From positions 4,550 through 68,549 of the forward strand of contig JBBQAM010000019.1 of assembly GCA_038316335.1 (NCBI GenBank): 64,000 nucleotides of DNA, read 5' to 3'. Source of the stretch: JALHST01 sp038316335. Its GTDB lineage: Bacteria; Bacteroidota; Bacteroidia; Flavobacteriales; Flavobacteriaceae. Shown in pieces: positions 52,585 to 62,101 of this stretch. The translations under genes and the position numbers were made by a program. The notes under the pieces were generated by a model that saw only the letters and a list, made by a program, of their open reading frames with translations, had not been told where the DNA came from and searched no databases. The first letter of the stretch is position 1. Every line of letters starts with the position of its first letter.

Positions 52585-53460
52585 ATGAGCACAAGTACAA
52601 CAGCCAACGTTCTTCCTGAGAAAGGCAAGCCCAAATGGTTACGTGTAAAACTGCCTACGGGCCAAAAATATACGCAATTAAGGGGTCTGGTCGAAAAGTA
52701 CGATCTTCATACCATTTGCACTTCGGGAAGTTGTCCGAATATGGGTGAATGCTGGGGAGAAGGTACCGCCACATTTATGATCTTAGGAAATGTTTGTACA
52801 CGTTCCTGTGGCTTTTGTGGTGTCATGACAGGTAGACCAGGGAATGTCGATTGGGCCGAACCTGAAAAAGTGGCACGATCGATCAAGATCATGGGTATCA
52901 AGCATGCCGTTATCACCTCGGTAGATCGGGACGACCTTAGGGATATGGGGTCTATTATATGGGCCGAAACGGTAAACGCCATCCGTAGAATGAACCCTCA
53001 AACCACTTTAGAAACCCTAATACCTGACTTTCAGGGAATCGAACGACACTTAGACCGAATCATCGGTGTTGCCCCCGAAGTAGTATCACATAATATGGAA
53101 ACCGTTAAACGGCTTACGCGTGAGGTGCGCATTCAGGCCAAATACGAACGTAGCTTGGAGGTGCTCCGGTATTTAAGGGCCAATGGTGTCAATCGCACCA
53201 AATCGGGCATAATGTTGGGCCTTGGAGAGCAGGAGGCGGAGGTAATACAAACAATGGAAGACCTCAGAAAAGCCAATGTTGATGTAGTAACCATCGGCCA
53301 ATACCTTCAACCTTCCAAAAAACATTTACCGGTGAAAGAATTCATTCTCCCTGAACAATTCACAAAATACGAGACAATCGGACGTGACATGGGATTTCGC
53401 CATGTAGAAAGCGGCGCATTGGTCAGATCTTCCTATAAGGCGCACAAGCACATCGATTAA
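52585..53460 (+). CDS. lipA: lipoyl synthase
   Basis: 291 aa radical SAM enzyme that inserts sulfur into octanoyl groups. The radical-SAM cluster is CTRSCGFC; the auxiliary cluster Cys are in CTSGSCPNMGECWGEG, and the C-terminal RSSYKAHK motif is present. An exact -7 motif TATATTTG (52563-52570) lies 14 bp before the ATG. Confidence 0.96.
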   Translation: MSTSTTANVLPEKGKPKWLRVKLPTGQKYTQLRGLVEKYDLHTICTSGSCPNMGECWGEGTATFMILGNVCTRSCGFCGVMTGRPGNVDWAEPEKVARSIKIMGIKHAVITSVDRDDLRDMGSIIWAETVNAIRRMNPQTTLETLIPDFQGIERHLDRIIGVAPEVVSHNMETVKRLTREVRIQAKYERSLEVLRYLRANGVNRTKSGIMLGLGEQEAEVIQTMEDLRKANVDVVTIGQYLQPSKKHLPVKEFILPEQFTKYETIGRDMGFRHVESGALVRSSYKAHKHID

Positions 53461-53530
53461 GGATTGAGATTTTAAAAATAGCTCCTGGATCATCCCGACC
53501 CAGATTTGGATTAACGTGATTTTTGATCAA

Positions 53531-54541
53531 ATGGAAAAAACCATCATCGGTATTAATGGTTTCGGAAGGATAGGCAGGACCTTGTTTAGGTTGTTAAGTG
53601 AACAACCCCATCTCGAAGTGGCCGCCATCAATGACCTGTCAGATGCCAGGACCCTTTCACATTTGTTAAAATACGACAGTATTCACGGAGTCTTCCAAAA
53701 GGAAATTTCCTATACCCCGCATAGCATCCTGGTTCAAGGCCAACCTGTCGCGGTCATGAAGCATGAGACGCCCCAAGGTATTGACTGGAAGGCACATGGG
53801 GTCGAAATCGTGATTGAATGTACCGGAAAATTTAAAGTTGCCGAAATGCTTCGGTATCATCTTGCCAACGGGGCAAAAAAAGTGATCCTGTGCGTACCAC
53901 CTGCCGACGACGACATCAAAATAGTCGTACTTGGGGTCAATGAAGCCAGTATCACAAAGGAGGATCACATTCTCTCAAACGCCTCCTGCACTACCAATAA
54001 TGCAGCGCCCATGATCAAGGTCATGCAAGCGCTCTGTGGCATTGAACAAGCCTATATCACGACCATCCATTCGTATACGAGTGACCAGAGTTTACATGAC
54101 CAACCACATCACGATCTTCGAAGGGCCCGGGCAGCAGGGCAATCAATCATACCCACTACCACCGGGGCCGCGAAAGCCCTCACCAAAATCTTTCCAGAAC
54201 TTGCGGGTGTAATCGGGGGCTGTGGCATACGTGTCCCCGTGGCAAATGGCTCCTTGACCGACATCACCCTGAATGTTTCTAAAGTGACTAGTATTCAGGA
54301 AATTAATGATACTTTTGAACGTATTTCAAAAAATGAACTAAAAAACATACTTTTTTATACGAAAGACCCTATAGTATCAATAGATATAAACAATAGTTCC
54401 TATTCCTGTACGTTTGATTCTTTGATGACCTCGGTCATTGGGAAAATGGTAAAAATAATAGGTTGGTATGATAACGAAACTGGCTATAGCAGCCGGGTAA
54501 TTGATCTAATAAATTTACTGATCCATAAACAATACGTTTGA
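53531..54541 (+). CDS. gap: glyceraldehyde-3-phosphate dehydrogenase
   Basis: 336 aa. The NAD motif INGFGRIGR and Asp35 are present; catalytic Cys153 is in SNASCTTN and the catalytic His in TIHSYTSDQ. The start is ATG 53531 (MEKTIIG); a GTG at 53516 is also in frame. The stop overlaps the next gene by 4 bp. Cofactor preference cannot be fixed by eye. Confidence 0.95.
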   Translation: MEKTIIGINGFGRIGRTLFRLLSEQPHLEVAAINDLSDARTLSHLLKYDSIHGVFQKEISYTPHSILVQGQPVAVMKHETPQGIDWKAHGVEIVIECTGKFKVAEMLRYHLANGAKKVILCVPPADDDIKIVVLGVNEASITKEDHILSNASCTTNNAAPMIKVMQALCGIEQAYITTIHSYTSDQSLHDQPHHDLRRARAAGQSIIPTTTGAAKALTKIFPELAGVIGGCGIRVPVANGSLTDITLNVSKVTSIQEINDTFERISKNELKNILFYTKDPIVSIDINNSSYSCTFDSLMTSVIGKMVKIIGWYDNETGYSSRVIDLINLLIHKQYV

Positions 54542-56760
54542 GCATAAAAAGTCAACATAAAACCCTTAAAAAAGCCCTAAGGTTATTTACACTTCTGTTG
54601 ATAGCCCAAACGGCTTATGGACAAACGAATGATACGCTCCAAAAGGATATCGCCTATTATTTTGAACAGGCCACCGAATTCAAGAACAGAAATCAACTTG
54701 GTCCCGCCCTGGAAACCCTTGATAAAGCTGCCGAAATCGCAGAAAAAAATGAGGATGTCAAAGGCTTGATCGATTGTTATCACATGTTCGCCATCCTTTA
54801 TTTAAAACTGCATGAAGACGAGAAGGCGCTCTTTTATTCAGATAGGGCCAATGTATTATTGAGAGGTGTAGAATACCCATACGGGAGTGCCATGCAAAAA
54901 TATCTGGAAGCCATTCGCCTCTATCAGGACGGCAAAAATTTTCAGGCCATTTATTTTCTAGAAGAGGCCAAACAACTCAACAACAATCGTAATTTTTTCA
55001 ATAATATTTCACTGGCAGAAGGTAATATCTATTTGAATCTTGGGAAATATGATGGTGCTTCCAAGAACTTCAATTCCCTGATTATAAATACCGATCCCAA
55101 AGAGAAGGATTATTTGACTACACGAGCGTATCTCGGTCTTTCCAAAATGAATTATTTGATCGACAGTTTGAGCGAAAGCATTGTTATGGGCAAAAACGCC
55201 TTAAAATTGGCATTGGAAAAGCAGTTTTCCGATGAAGTGCTCGAGGCCAACGAACAATTGGGACTGACCTATGCGAAATTAGGCAAATACAATCTCGCCT
55301 ATGAACGATCTCAGGTCCTACTGAAGTTTCGCGACTCACTCTACACAAGTGACATGGCACTCAATGTCGCCAACACGGGCAACAAAATTCACATTGAGCA
55401 GTTGGGCGAAGAAATAAAGCGTCAGGATATTCGACTTGAAGAATTGGGCCAGTCGGCGAACCGATCAGAGCTTGCGGTTATTTTAACCTCAGCTTTCCTA
55501 ATGATCATTTCATTATTGGCCGTTTCGCTCTACCGGAATAACCAAATAAAGCTTCGCACCAATGACCTTTTGCAGACAAAGAACCGGGAATTGCAATATG
55601 CACGGGATGCCGCGGTAAGTGCCATGGAGGCCAAGACCAATTTCTTATCCACGGTAAGCCATGAATTACGAACGCCACTCTATGCAGTTACCGGGCTGAC
55701 ACATCTACTTTTGGAGGAAAATCCAAGTGAAAATCAAAAAGAACACCTAAAGGCCTTAAAGTTTTCGGGAGATTACCTTTTGAATTTCATAAATGATATT
55801 CTTCAGATCAATAAAATTGACGCCAACAAACTTGAGACCTTGAAAATTGAATTCAATTTGAAAAAGGTACTCAAAGAAGTTATCGACTCCCTGCAACAAA
55901 GTGCCAAGGTCAACAAAACAAAGATCATTCTAGATTATGATGATGATATCCCAGGACATTTGTTGGGCGATCCACTTAAACTGTCGCAAGTATTTATGAA
56001 TTTGATAGGGAATGCGATCAAGTTTACAAAAAACGGAGAGGTAAAAGTCCTTGCCAAATTGCTTAAAAAAGTTGAAGACGATGTGTCTTTATATTTTGAA
56101 GTAGCCGATACCGGCATAGGTATTTCGGAAGAACAACAAGAGAATATTTTTGAAGGTTTTGAACAAGGCTCTATCCAAATTAACCGCGAGTACGGCGGAA
56201 CCGGTCTCGGACTCACCATTGTAAAAAGTCTTCTTGGCCTCTTCGAAAGCCAAATACAGCTGAAAAGTGTACTCGGCGAGGGCAGCTCGTTCTTCTTTGA
56301 ACTTAAAGTAAAAAGCAAGGATAGCGTGGTCGATGACATCCCTTTTGAAATTACCGACAAGGAATATGACTTTAAGGGGCTACATCTGTTGATTGTCGAG
56401 GACAATAAAATCAACCAGGTAATCACAAAGAAGATGTTGTCGAAAAAGGAAATCACAAGTGATATTGCGAATAATGGGACCGAGGCAATTGAAATGGCCA
56501 AAAACAATACCTATGACGCCATTTTGATGGATATCCATATGCCAGGCATCAGCGGGGAGGAAGCGACCATCGAAATACGCAAATTCGACATTAAAACACC
56601 CATAATCGCCTTGACCGCCATCTCCTTAGATGACAGTTTGGAAGCTTTCTATGCCGCCGGATGTGACGATGTCGTCACCAAACCATTTAAACCCGAGGTA
56701 TTCTACCAAAAAATAGGTGAGAATATCTTTGACAAAGGCCTTAGGAATACTGCATCATAA
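54538..56760 (+). CDS. TPR hybrid sensor histidine kinase
   Basis: 740 aa. It starts at TTG 54538, overlapping the gap stop (TTGA). A signal peptide (ending AYGQ) is followed by a TPR region (about 35-270), a coiled coil, a TM helix (about 312-332), HisKA (STVSHELRTPLYA), HATPase (MNLIGNAIKF, DTGIGI, GGTGLGLTIV) and a C-terminal receiver (IVEDNKINQ, LMDIHMPG, TKPF). No separate output is attached. It overlaps lpxK by 20 bp, convergently. Confidence 0.9.
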   Translation: MSIKSQHKTLKKALRLFTLLLIAQTAYGQTNDTLQKDIAYYFEQATEFKNRNQLGPALETLDKAAEIAEKNEDVKGLIDCYHMFAILYLKLHEDEKALFYSDRANVLLRGVEYPYGSAMQKYLEAIRLYQDGKNFQAIYFLEEAKQLNNNRNFFNNISLAEGNIYLNLGKYDGASKNFNSLIINTDPKEKDYLTTRAYLGLSKMNYLIDSLSESIVMGKNALKLALEKQFSDEVLEANEQLGLTYAKLGKYNLAYERSQVLLKFRDSLYTSDMALNVANTGNKIHIEQLGEEIKRQDIRLEELGQSANRSELAVILTSAFLMIISLLAVSLYRNNQIKLRTNDLLQTKNRELQYARDAAVSAMEAKTNFLSTVSHELRTPLYAVTGLTHLLLEENPSENQKEHLKALKFSGDYLLNFINDILQINKIDANKLETLKIEFNLKKVLKEVIDSLQQSAKVNKTKIILDYDDDIPGHLLGDPLKLSQVFMNLIGNAIKFTKNGEVKVLAKLLKKVEDDVSLYFEVADTGIGISEEQQENIFEGFEQGSIQINREYGGTGLGLTIVKSLLGLFESQIQLKSVLGEGSSFFFELKVKSKDSVVDDIPFEITDKEYDFKGLHLLIVEDNKINQVITKKMLSKKEITSDIANNGTEAIEMAKNNTYDAILMDIHMPGISGEEATIEIRKFDIKTPIIALTAISLDDSLEAFYAAGCDDVVTKPFKPEVFYQKIGENIFDKGLRNTAS

Positions 56761-57784
56761 AATGATGCAGGGCATTCTTCAAGATGGTTTCACCCTGATT
56801 TAAAAAACCATGTTTTATCGAAAGATAATAAAGGTTCGTTACATGCCCCTGTAAGCGAGCATAATCCTTTTCGGTGGTAAGCACGCATTCCTTCGAATTA
56901 AAAAGCGTTATTTCCTGGGGCGAAAAAAAATGATGATCCGGGAAATCAAAATGTTCAAATGAAATCCCTGCGTCATTTAGATAGGCTACCAATGGTTCGG
57001 AATCGGCAATTCCGGTTACCAAGGTAACTTTCTTACTTTTTATTGAAGCCAACGATAATCTGCTACGCTCGCCTTCTACATGGGATCCATATTCCAAATA
57101 GCTAAATAATACCCTTTGTCCTGACTTCGGCCGGAGTTTTTTTAAGATCTCGCCCTGGTCGTTTTGTGATAGCTTTGGAGGGCATTTTGTAACGATGATA
57201 AGATCTGCACGTTTTGCTTCCCTCCTACTATCACGAAGATTTCCTGTCGGAAAATAATGATCATCACAGTACAGTTTGCCATAAGAGGTCAGTAGCATAT
57301 TAAAACCAGCAGTAACCTTTCGATGCTGAAAGGCATCATCCAAAACGATTATATCGGGATTTGCCTCTTTTTGCAAGGTCATGATACCACGTGTCCTATT
57401 GGCATCGACTGCCACTAGGACCGTTGGGAATTTAGTGTGTATTTGAAAAGGCTCATCGCCAATTTCTTCAACCTTACTTTTCGACGAAGCCAATACGAAG
57501 CCCTGGGACCGGCGTTTATACCCTCTACTGAGAAAGGCGACTTTGTAGGTATCCTTTAGGATTGTGATAAGATATTCGGCCATGGGGGTTTTGCCAGTGC
57601 CACCCATACTTAGATTCCCAATACAAAGCGTGGGAATCGCAAAGGATCTCGATTTAAGAATACCCAAATCGTATAAATAGTTTCGAATATACACTACGGC
57701 GGCATATACGATTGCTATGGGAAATGCTATTTTTCTTAGGAGTTGCACGGGAACGAAAATATAATATTTTATCTTTAAGGGCAT
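56741..57784 (-). CDS. lpxK: tetraacyldisaccharide 4'-kinase
   Basis: 347 aa, lipid A pathway. An N-terminal membrane segment is followed by the P-loop GNLSMGGTGKTPM, LSRGYKRRSQGF, VLDDAFQHRKV and LTTEKDYARL. It phosphorylates the 4' position of the disaccharide. It is divergent from the Nif3 gene with 13 bp between start codons. Confidence 0.94.
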   Translation of the reverse strand: MPLKIKYYIFVPVQLLRKIAFPIAIVYAAVVYIRNYLYDLGILKSRSFAIPTLCIGNLSMGGTGKTPMAEYLITILKDTYKVAFLSRGYKRRSQGFVLASSKSKVEEIGDEPFQIHTKFPTVLVAVDANRTRGIMTLQKEANPDIIVLDDAFQHRKVTAGFNMLLTSYGKLYCDDHYFPTGNLRDSRREAKRADLIIVTKCPPKLSQNDQGEILKKLRPKSGQRVLFSYLEYGSHVEGERSRLSLASIKSKKVTLVTGIADSEPLVAYLNDAGISFEHFDFPDHHFFSPQEITLFNSKECVLTTEKDYARLQGHVTNLYYLSIKHGFLNQGETILKNALHHFMMQYS

Positions 57785-57797
57785 ATAAAATATTAAA

Positions 57798-58892
57798 ATG
57801 ATCGTAAAAGAAGTTACTGCTATTTTGGAGGAATTGGCCCCGTTGGCCTACGCCGAGGATTTTGACAATGTGGGCCTCCTAGTCGGCGACTCAAACAGCA
57901 AGGTCACTGGTATCTTGGTAACCTTGGATACGTTAGAATCGGTCATCGATGAGGCTATAAGCCAAAACTGCAACTTGATAGTGAGCTTTCATCCTATCAT
58001 TTTCAAGGGATTAAAAAAATTAACAGGTGCCGATTATGTAGAGCGGGTCGTCATAAAGGCCCTCAAACATGACATCGCCATTTACAGCATGCACACTGCC
58101 TTGGATAATTCAGTACTTGGGGTAAACGCCAAGATCTGCGAGATCATTGGAGTTACCCAGGCCAAGGTGCTTATCCCGCAACAAGGTACTATCAAAAAAT
58201 TATCGACCTATGTGCCCCTGGCAGATGCCGACCAATTATTGGAGGCGCTCTTTCTGGCAGGGGCAGGTACAATGGGGAAGTATAGTAATTGTAGTTTTCG
58301 TAGCGAAGGTATCGGGAGTTATCTGGCAGGCGAACATGCCAATCCGATTAAAGGTGAAATTGGGATCACTCACCTTGAAAAGGAAATGCAAATCACCGTT
58401 ATTTTCCCCAAGGCAAAGCAAAAACATGTGCTACAGGCCCTTTTACAAAACCATCCTTATGAAGAAGTCGCGTATGAAATCACAACCCTTGAAAATTTAA
58501 ATCCTGAAATTGGCATGGGCATGATCGGTATTCTCGAAGAGGCCTGGGAACCCATCGAATTTTTAAACCATATCAAGAAGACCATGCATGCAGCTTGTAT
58601 ACGCCATTCGGCCTTGTTGGGCAAGAAAATTCAAAAAGTGGCTGTTTTGGGAGGAAGTGGCGCCTTTGCCATTTCGGCAGCAAAGGCTGCAGGTGCCGAT
58701 ATTTTTATCAGTGCTGACATTAAATACCATCAATTCTTCGAAGCCGAAGATACCATGGTAATCGCCGATATCGGACACTATGAAACCGAGCAGTTTACAA
58801 AAAACCTTTTAGTTGATTATCTTATCAAAAAAATTCCTAATTTTGCAATCCGTTTATCGGCAAGTAAAACCAATCCCATCAAGTATTTATAA
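57798..58892 (+). CDS. Nif3-like dinuclear metal centre protein
   Basis: 364 aa, the long form with a central inserted domain (about 130-235). Motifs are DFDNVGLLVGD, SFHPIIFKGLKKL, AIYSMHTALDN, and a C-terminal GGSGAFAISAAKAAGAD with DIGHYETEQF. GTP cyclohydrolase I type 2 is a common annotation, but the function is not established. The next gene follows after 2 bp. Confidence 0.9.
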   Translation: MIVKEVTAILEELAPLAYAEDFDNVGLLVGDSNSKVTGILVTLDTLESVIDEAISQNCNLIVSFHPIIFKGLKKLTGADYVERVVIKALKHDIAIYSMHTALDNSVLGVNAKICEIIGVTQAKVLIPQQGTIKKLSTYVPLADADQLLEALFLAGAGTMGKYSNCSFRSEGIGSYLAGEHANPIKGEIGITHLEKEMQITVIFPKAKQKHVLQALLQNHPYEEVAYEITTLENLNPEIGMGMIGILEEAWEPIEFLNHIKKTMHAACIRHSALLGKKIQKVAVLGGSGAFAISAAKAAGADIFISADIKYHQFFEAEDTMVIADIGHYETEQFTKNLLVDYLIKKIPNFAIRLSASKTNPIKYL

Positions 58893-58894
58893 AT

Positions 58895-59674
58895 ATGTCA
58901 AAGAAAGCAGAAGTTACCGTCGAAGATAAATTAAGGGCACTCTATGATTTGCAATTAATAGATTCACGGATTGATGAAATTCGGAATGTTCGTGGAGAGC
59001 TTCCATTGGAAGTAATGGATCTCGAGGATGATGTTCTAGGACTTAGAACAAGAATGGACAAGCTAAAGACCGATCTGGAAACCATCAACTTCGAAATCAC
59101 CGCCAAAAAGAATCTGATCGATGAGGCGAAGACTTTGATGAAAAAATATACCGATCAACAAAAGAATGTAAGGAACAGTCGGGAATTCAATTCGATTACC
59201 AAAGAACTTGAATTTCAAGAACTTGAAATTCAATTGGCCGATAAGAACATCAAGGAATTCAAAGTTCAGATAGAACAGAAAAAAGAAGTGATTGCCGGAA
59301 CAAAGGAAAAATTGGTGGAGCGGGAAGAGCATCTAAAACATAAGAAGAACGAATTAAACGCCATTCTTGCCGAAACGGAAAAAGAAGAAAAGTCACTATT
59401 GGAAAAATCAGCCGATTACCAAGAAAACATTGACGAGCGTCTGGTAAAAGCCTATGCACGCATCCGCAACAATGTAAAAAACGGCCTTGCCGTTGTGCCG
59501 ATCGAGCGTGGTGCCTCCGGAGGATCATTCTTTACGATACCTCCCCAAGTTCAGGTTGAAATCGCCACTCGTAAAAAAATAATTACCGACGAACACAGTG
59601 GACGCATCCTAGTGGATCCCGTTCTTGCTGAAGAAGAGCAAGAAAAAATGAACAAGATGTTCACAAAATTATAG
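58895..59674 (+). CDS. coiled-coil protein of the COG1579 family lacking zinc-ribbon Cys
   Basis: 259 aa. A long coiled coil (about 35-180) is followed by the C-terminal module of COG1579. In the usual members this is a C4 zinc ribbon (CxxC ... CxxC); here the positions read GASGGSFFTIPPQ and ITDEHSGRILVD, so all four Cys are gone. The fold may survive without zinc. It follows the Nif3 gene by 2 bp, a common pairing. Confidence 0.88.
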   Translation: MSKKAEVTVEDKLRALYDLQLIDSRIDEIRNVRGELPLEVMDLEDDVLGLRTRMDKLKTDLETINFEITAKKNLIDEAKTLMKKYTDQQKNVRNSREFNSITKELEFQELEIQLADKNIKEFKVQIEQKKEVIAGTKEKLVEREEHLKHKKNELNAILAETEKEEKSLLEKSADYQENIDERLVKAYARIRNNVKNGLAVVPIERGASGGSFFTIPPQVQVEIATRKKIITDEHSGRILVDPVLAEEEQEKMNKMFTKL

Positions 59675-59698
59675 GATATCCAAACTAACTCATATCAC

Positions 59699-59731
59699 AG
59701 CCATCCGTTAACCAGCGGATGGTTTTTTTTT
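59699..59731 (+). terminator. Rho-independent terminator after the coiled-coil gene
   Basis: A 7-bp stem CCATCCG (59701-59707) / CGGATGG (59716-59722) and an 8-nt loop are followed by nine T. Confidence 0.9.
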
Positions 59732-59871
59732 GCATCGTTGGCAAGCAGGGTTTAACATCCGAAACCAGTAGGTACGTTGCCCCTAGAATCTTCGATATAA
59801 CTAAGAAGATGTGCCTTCCGTTGGTCAAGTGGTCGGTGCCGCTTACGTGGTCTTGTAGTATCAATAAAGCC

Positions 59872-61212
59872 CTATAATTGGGCCAATAGTATTCTTTCTA
59901 TTTCTGAACTGTCCCATTTCTCCTCAATATTCGGAATCTTCATGATTTCCTGCATAATCTTTTCCTGGGCATCCCCAATTGCCAAGGCTTCTGCATACGG
60001 TCGGTTTGAAAAAGTCACACGGGAGTACACCGGAATCCATTTTTCAGGGTACTTTTCAGCAAAATGCTTTTCAATTTTTTTCTGGAGTATAAATTTTGGA
60101 TCCGCCGTTTTACTGCTCATTTCAATAAAATTACGATAGCTTAGCTCGGCAATTGCGTCGGTATTCGGCTTTCGCCGTTTTTGGTACTCCCCAAAAATGC
60201 CGAGCCAATCATCCCCATGTGCATGGATCAATTGATCCAGTACAAAGATATCCTCAAAACCCGCGTTCATTCCTTGACCGAAAAAGGGCACGACCGCATG
60301 GGCAGAATCACCCACCAAGGCTACTTTGTCCCAATAGGTCCAAGGGTAACATTTCATGGTGACCATGGCGCTTGTCGGGTTCTTGAAGAAGTCCTCGGTC
60401 AAGTTTTCGATATCCATCATTACATTGGGAAAATAGGTGGTAAAAAAGGATCGTGCCTCGGCCCTAGTGGTGATTTTATCAAACGATATTTCCCCTTCGA
60501 AGGGAAGAAAAAGCGTGCAGGTAAAACTTCCATCAAGATTGGGCATAGCGATCAACATGAAATTCCCCCTTGGCCAAATATGAAATGAATGTTTGTCTAA
60601 CTTATGGGTGCCATCTGAATTTGGGGCGATCGTAAGTTCCTTATACCCCACATCGATAAAATCCTGGGAGTAATCGAAACGGCTTCGACGCTGCATCTTA
60701 TGCCGCACCCTTGAAAAGGCTCCGTCACAGCCGAAAATCATATCAAAGGCATATTCCTGCCATGCACTTTTTTCACTTTCCCCAGTGTATACTTTGGCCT
60801 CTGCCAAATTCACGTCCCAGACCTTTTCCTCAAACCGAAATTCAACCCCGGCATTTTCAGCGAGGTCGATCATCTTTCGATTTAGCACGCCGCGTGATAT
60901 TGACCAAATGGCCTCCCCTTCCTTGCCATATTTTTGAAAATATTCAGGTTTGCCGATTACATGCAACGCGCGTTTGTCTAACGGAATGGCTAATTTTTTG
61001 ATTTCGTCCTCGATTCCGATGGCCTGAAGCGTGGTCCATCCTCGATTGCTCATGGCCAAGTTGATAGATCTTCCCGAAAATGTAATCGTGCGAATATCGG
61101 GTCGTCTGTCAAACACCGTTACGGTATGACCCAGCTTTTTTAAGTAAATCGCCAATAATGATCCAACGAGTCCTGATCCGATGATCGCAATGGTTTTGGG
61201 GGTTTGTCGCAT
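59872..61212 (-). CDS. kmo: kynurenine 3-monooxygenase
   Basis: 446 aa FAD monooxygenase that hydroxylates kynurenine. The Rossmann motif IIGSGLVGSLLAIYL, FGCDGAFSRVRHKM and VALVGDSAHAVVPFFGQGMNAGFED match the family, and the N-terminal FSGRSINLAMSNRG segment is characteristic of Kmo. It is the only kynurenine-pathway gene in the window. It can feed NAD synthesis or Trp breakdown. Confidence 0.9.
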   Translation of the reverse strand: MRQTPKTIAIIGSGLVGSLLAIYLKKLGHTVTVFDRRPDIRTITFSGRSINLAMSNRGWTTLQAIGIEDEIKKLAIPLDKRALHVIGKPEYFQKYGKEGEAIWSISRGVLNRKMIDLAENAGVEFRFEEKVWDVNLAEAKVYTGESEKSAWQEYAFDMIFGCDGAFSRVRHKMQRRSRFDYSQDFIDVGYKELTIAPNSDGTHKLDKHSFHIWPRGNFMLIAMPNLDGSFTCTLFLPFEGEISFDKITTRAEARSFFTTYFPNVMMDIENLTEDFFKNPTSAMVTMKCYPWTYWDKVALVGDSAHAVVPFFGQGMNAGFEDIFVLDQLIHAHGDDWLGIFGEYQKRRKPNTDAIAELSYRNFIEMSSKTADPKFILQKKIEKHFAEKYPEKWIPVYSRVTFSNRPYAEALAIGDAQEKIMQEIMKIPNIEEKWDSSEIERILLAQL

Positions 61213-61369
61213 AGTATTCTGTTGGCGCCATGGTTAAGCGGTAAATGTACCAAAATTTGACTATTTAAGGCATCACGCGACATGGTTTGCCGTATGATTT
61301 CCTAATTCGATCCAAACGGGCCATTTCGTACGTATATACTGTACATCCCGCGTAAGCGTCTATATATAT

Positions 61370-61417
61370 CCAAAAAAGAGTCCTTCATAAACAAAATATG
61401 AAGGACTCTTCTTTTTT
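61370..61417. terminator. bidirectional terminator downstream of the clpP paralogue
   Basis: A 13-bp stem (AAGAGTCCTTCAT / ATGAAGGACTCTT) with a 9-nt loop has A-run and T-run flanks (61372-61377 and 61412-61417). It ends the minus-strand clpP transcript. Confidence 0.85.
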
Positions 61418-61433
61418 ATACAAGCGATCTATC

Positions 61434-61982
61434 TTACTTTAAGATACCGTCGACAATACCATATTTAATCGATTCTTCGGCGTTCATCCAATAATCCCTA
61501 TCAAAATCGCGCAGCACCTTTTCATAATCCTGACCACAATTGTCGGCCAAGATACGGGCACTCAGCTCTTTTGTCTTTATAATCTCCTTCGCCTGAATTT
61601 CAATATTGGAAGCCTGCCCCCTGGCCCCTCCGCTTGGTTGGTGGATCATTACCTGGGCATGCGGTTGAATAAACCGTTTGCCCTTTTTACCGACCGAAAG
61701 CAAAATCGAACCCATGGAAGCGGCGAGTCCCGTACAGATAGTCGACACGGGGCTTTTTAACGCTTTGATGGTATCGTATATCGCAAAACCTGAGGTAACA
61801 TAGCCCCCAGGACTGTTGATGAACAGTTGAATTTCCTTCGTATTCTGCATGTCTAAATACATCAAACGATCTATTACATGCTTGGCCGAATTATCATCGA
61901 CCATGCCCCAAAGAAATACCTTTCGTTCCTCCAAAAACTTTTCATCGATTGCTTCCTGTACTTTTCCTTTTTTTGAACTCAT
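61434..61982 (-). CDS. clpP: ClpP-family protease subunit (short paralogue)
   Basis: 182 aa. The catalytic triad is complete: Ser89 in GLAASMGS, His114 in MIHQPSGG and Asp163 in DRDYWM, with the same spacing (25 and 49) as in E. coli ClpP. The sequence differs from canonical ClpP: GLAAS in place of GMASS, and a 20-residue charged N-terminus without a typical propeptide. No clpX gene lies beside it. It may be a second ClpP. Confidence 0.85.
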   Translation of the reverse strand: MSSKKGKVQEAIDEKFLEERKVFLWGMVDDNSAKHVIDRLMYLDMQNTKEIQLFINSPGGYVTSGFAIYDTIKALKSPVSTICTGLAASMGSILLSVGKKGKRFIQPHAQVMIHQPSGGARGQASNIEIQAKEIIKTKELSARILADNCGQDYEKVLRDFDRDYWMNAEESIKYGIVDGILK

Positions 61983-62053
61983 TGAATGTTTTTTTGAAAA
62001 ATCAAAATTAGTGAATTTATCGCGAAATAGTCTTTACTAAAAGACCGCTATTT

Positions 62054-62085
62054 TTTGAATTGATTGAGAAAAGCGATTATCTTTG
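62054..62085 (+). promoter_or_regulatory. promoter of the secreted protein gene at 62102
   Basis: TTTG at 62054-62057, 20 nt, TATCTTTG at 62078-62085: an exact Bacteroidetes promoter, with the same -7 element as the trp promoter. It lies 16 bp before the ATG. Confidence 0.75.
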
Positions 62086-62101
62086 AAGAAAACGCACCGT
62101 G

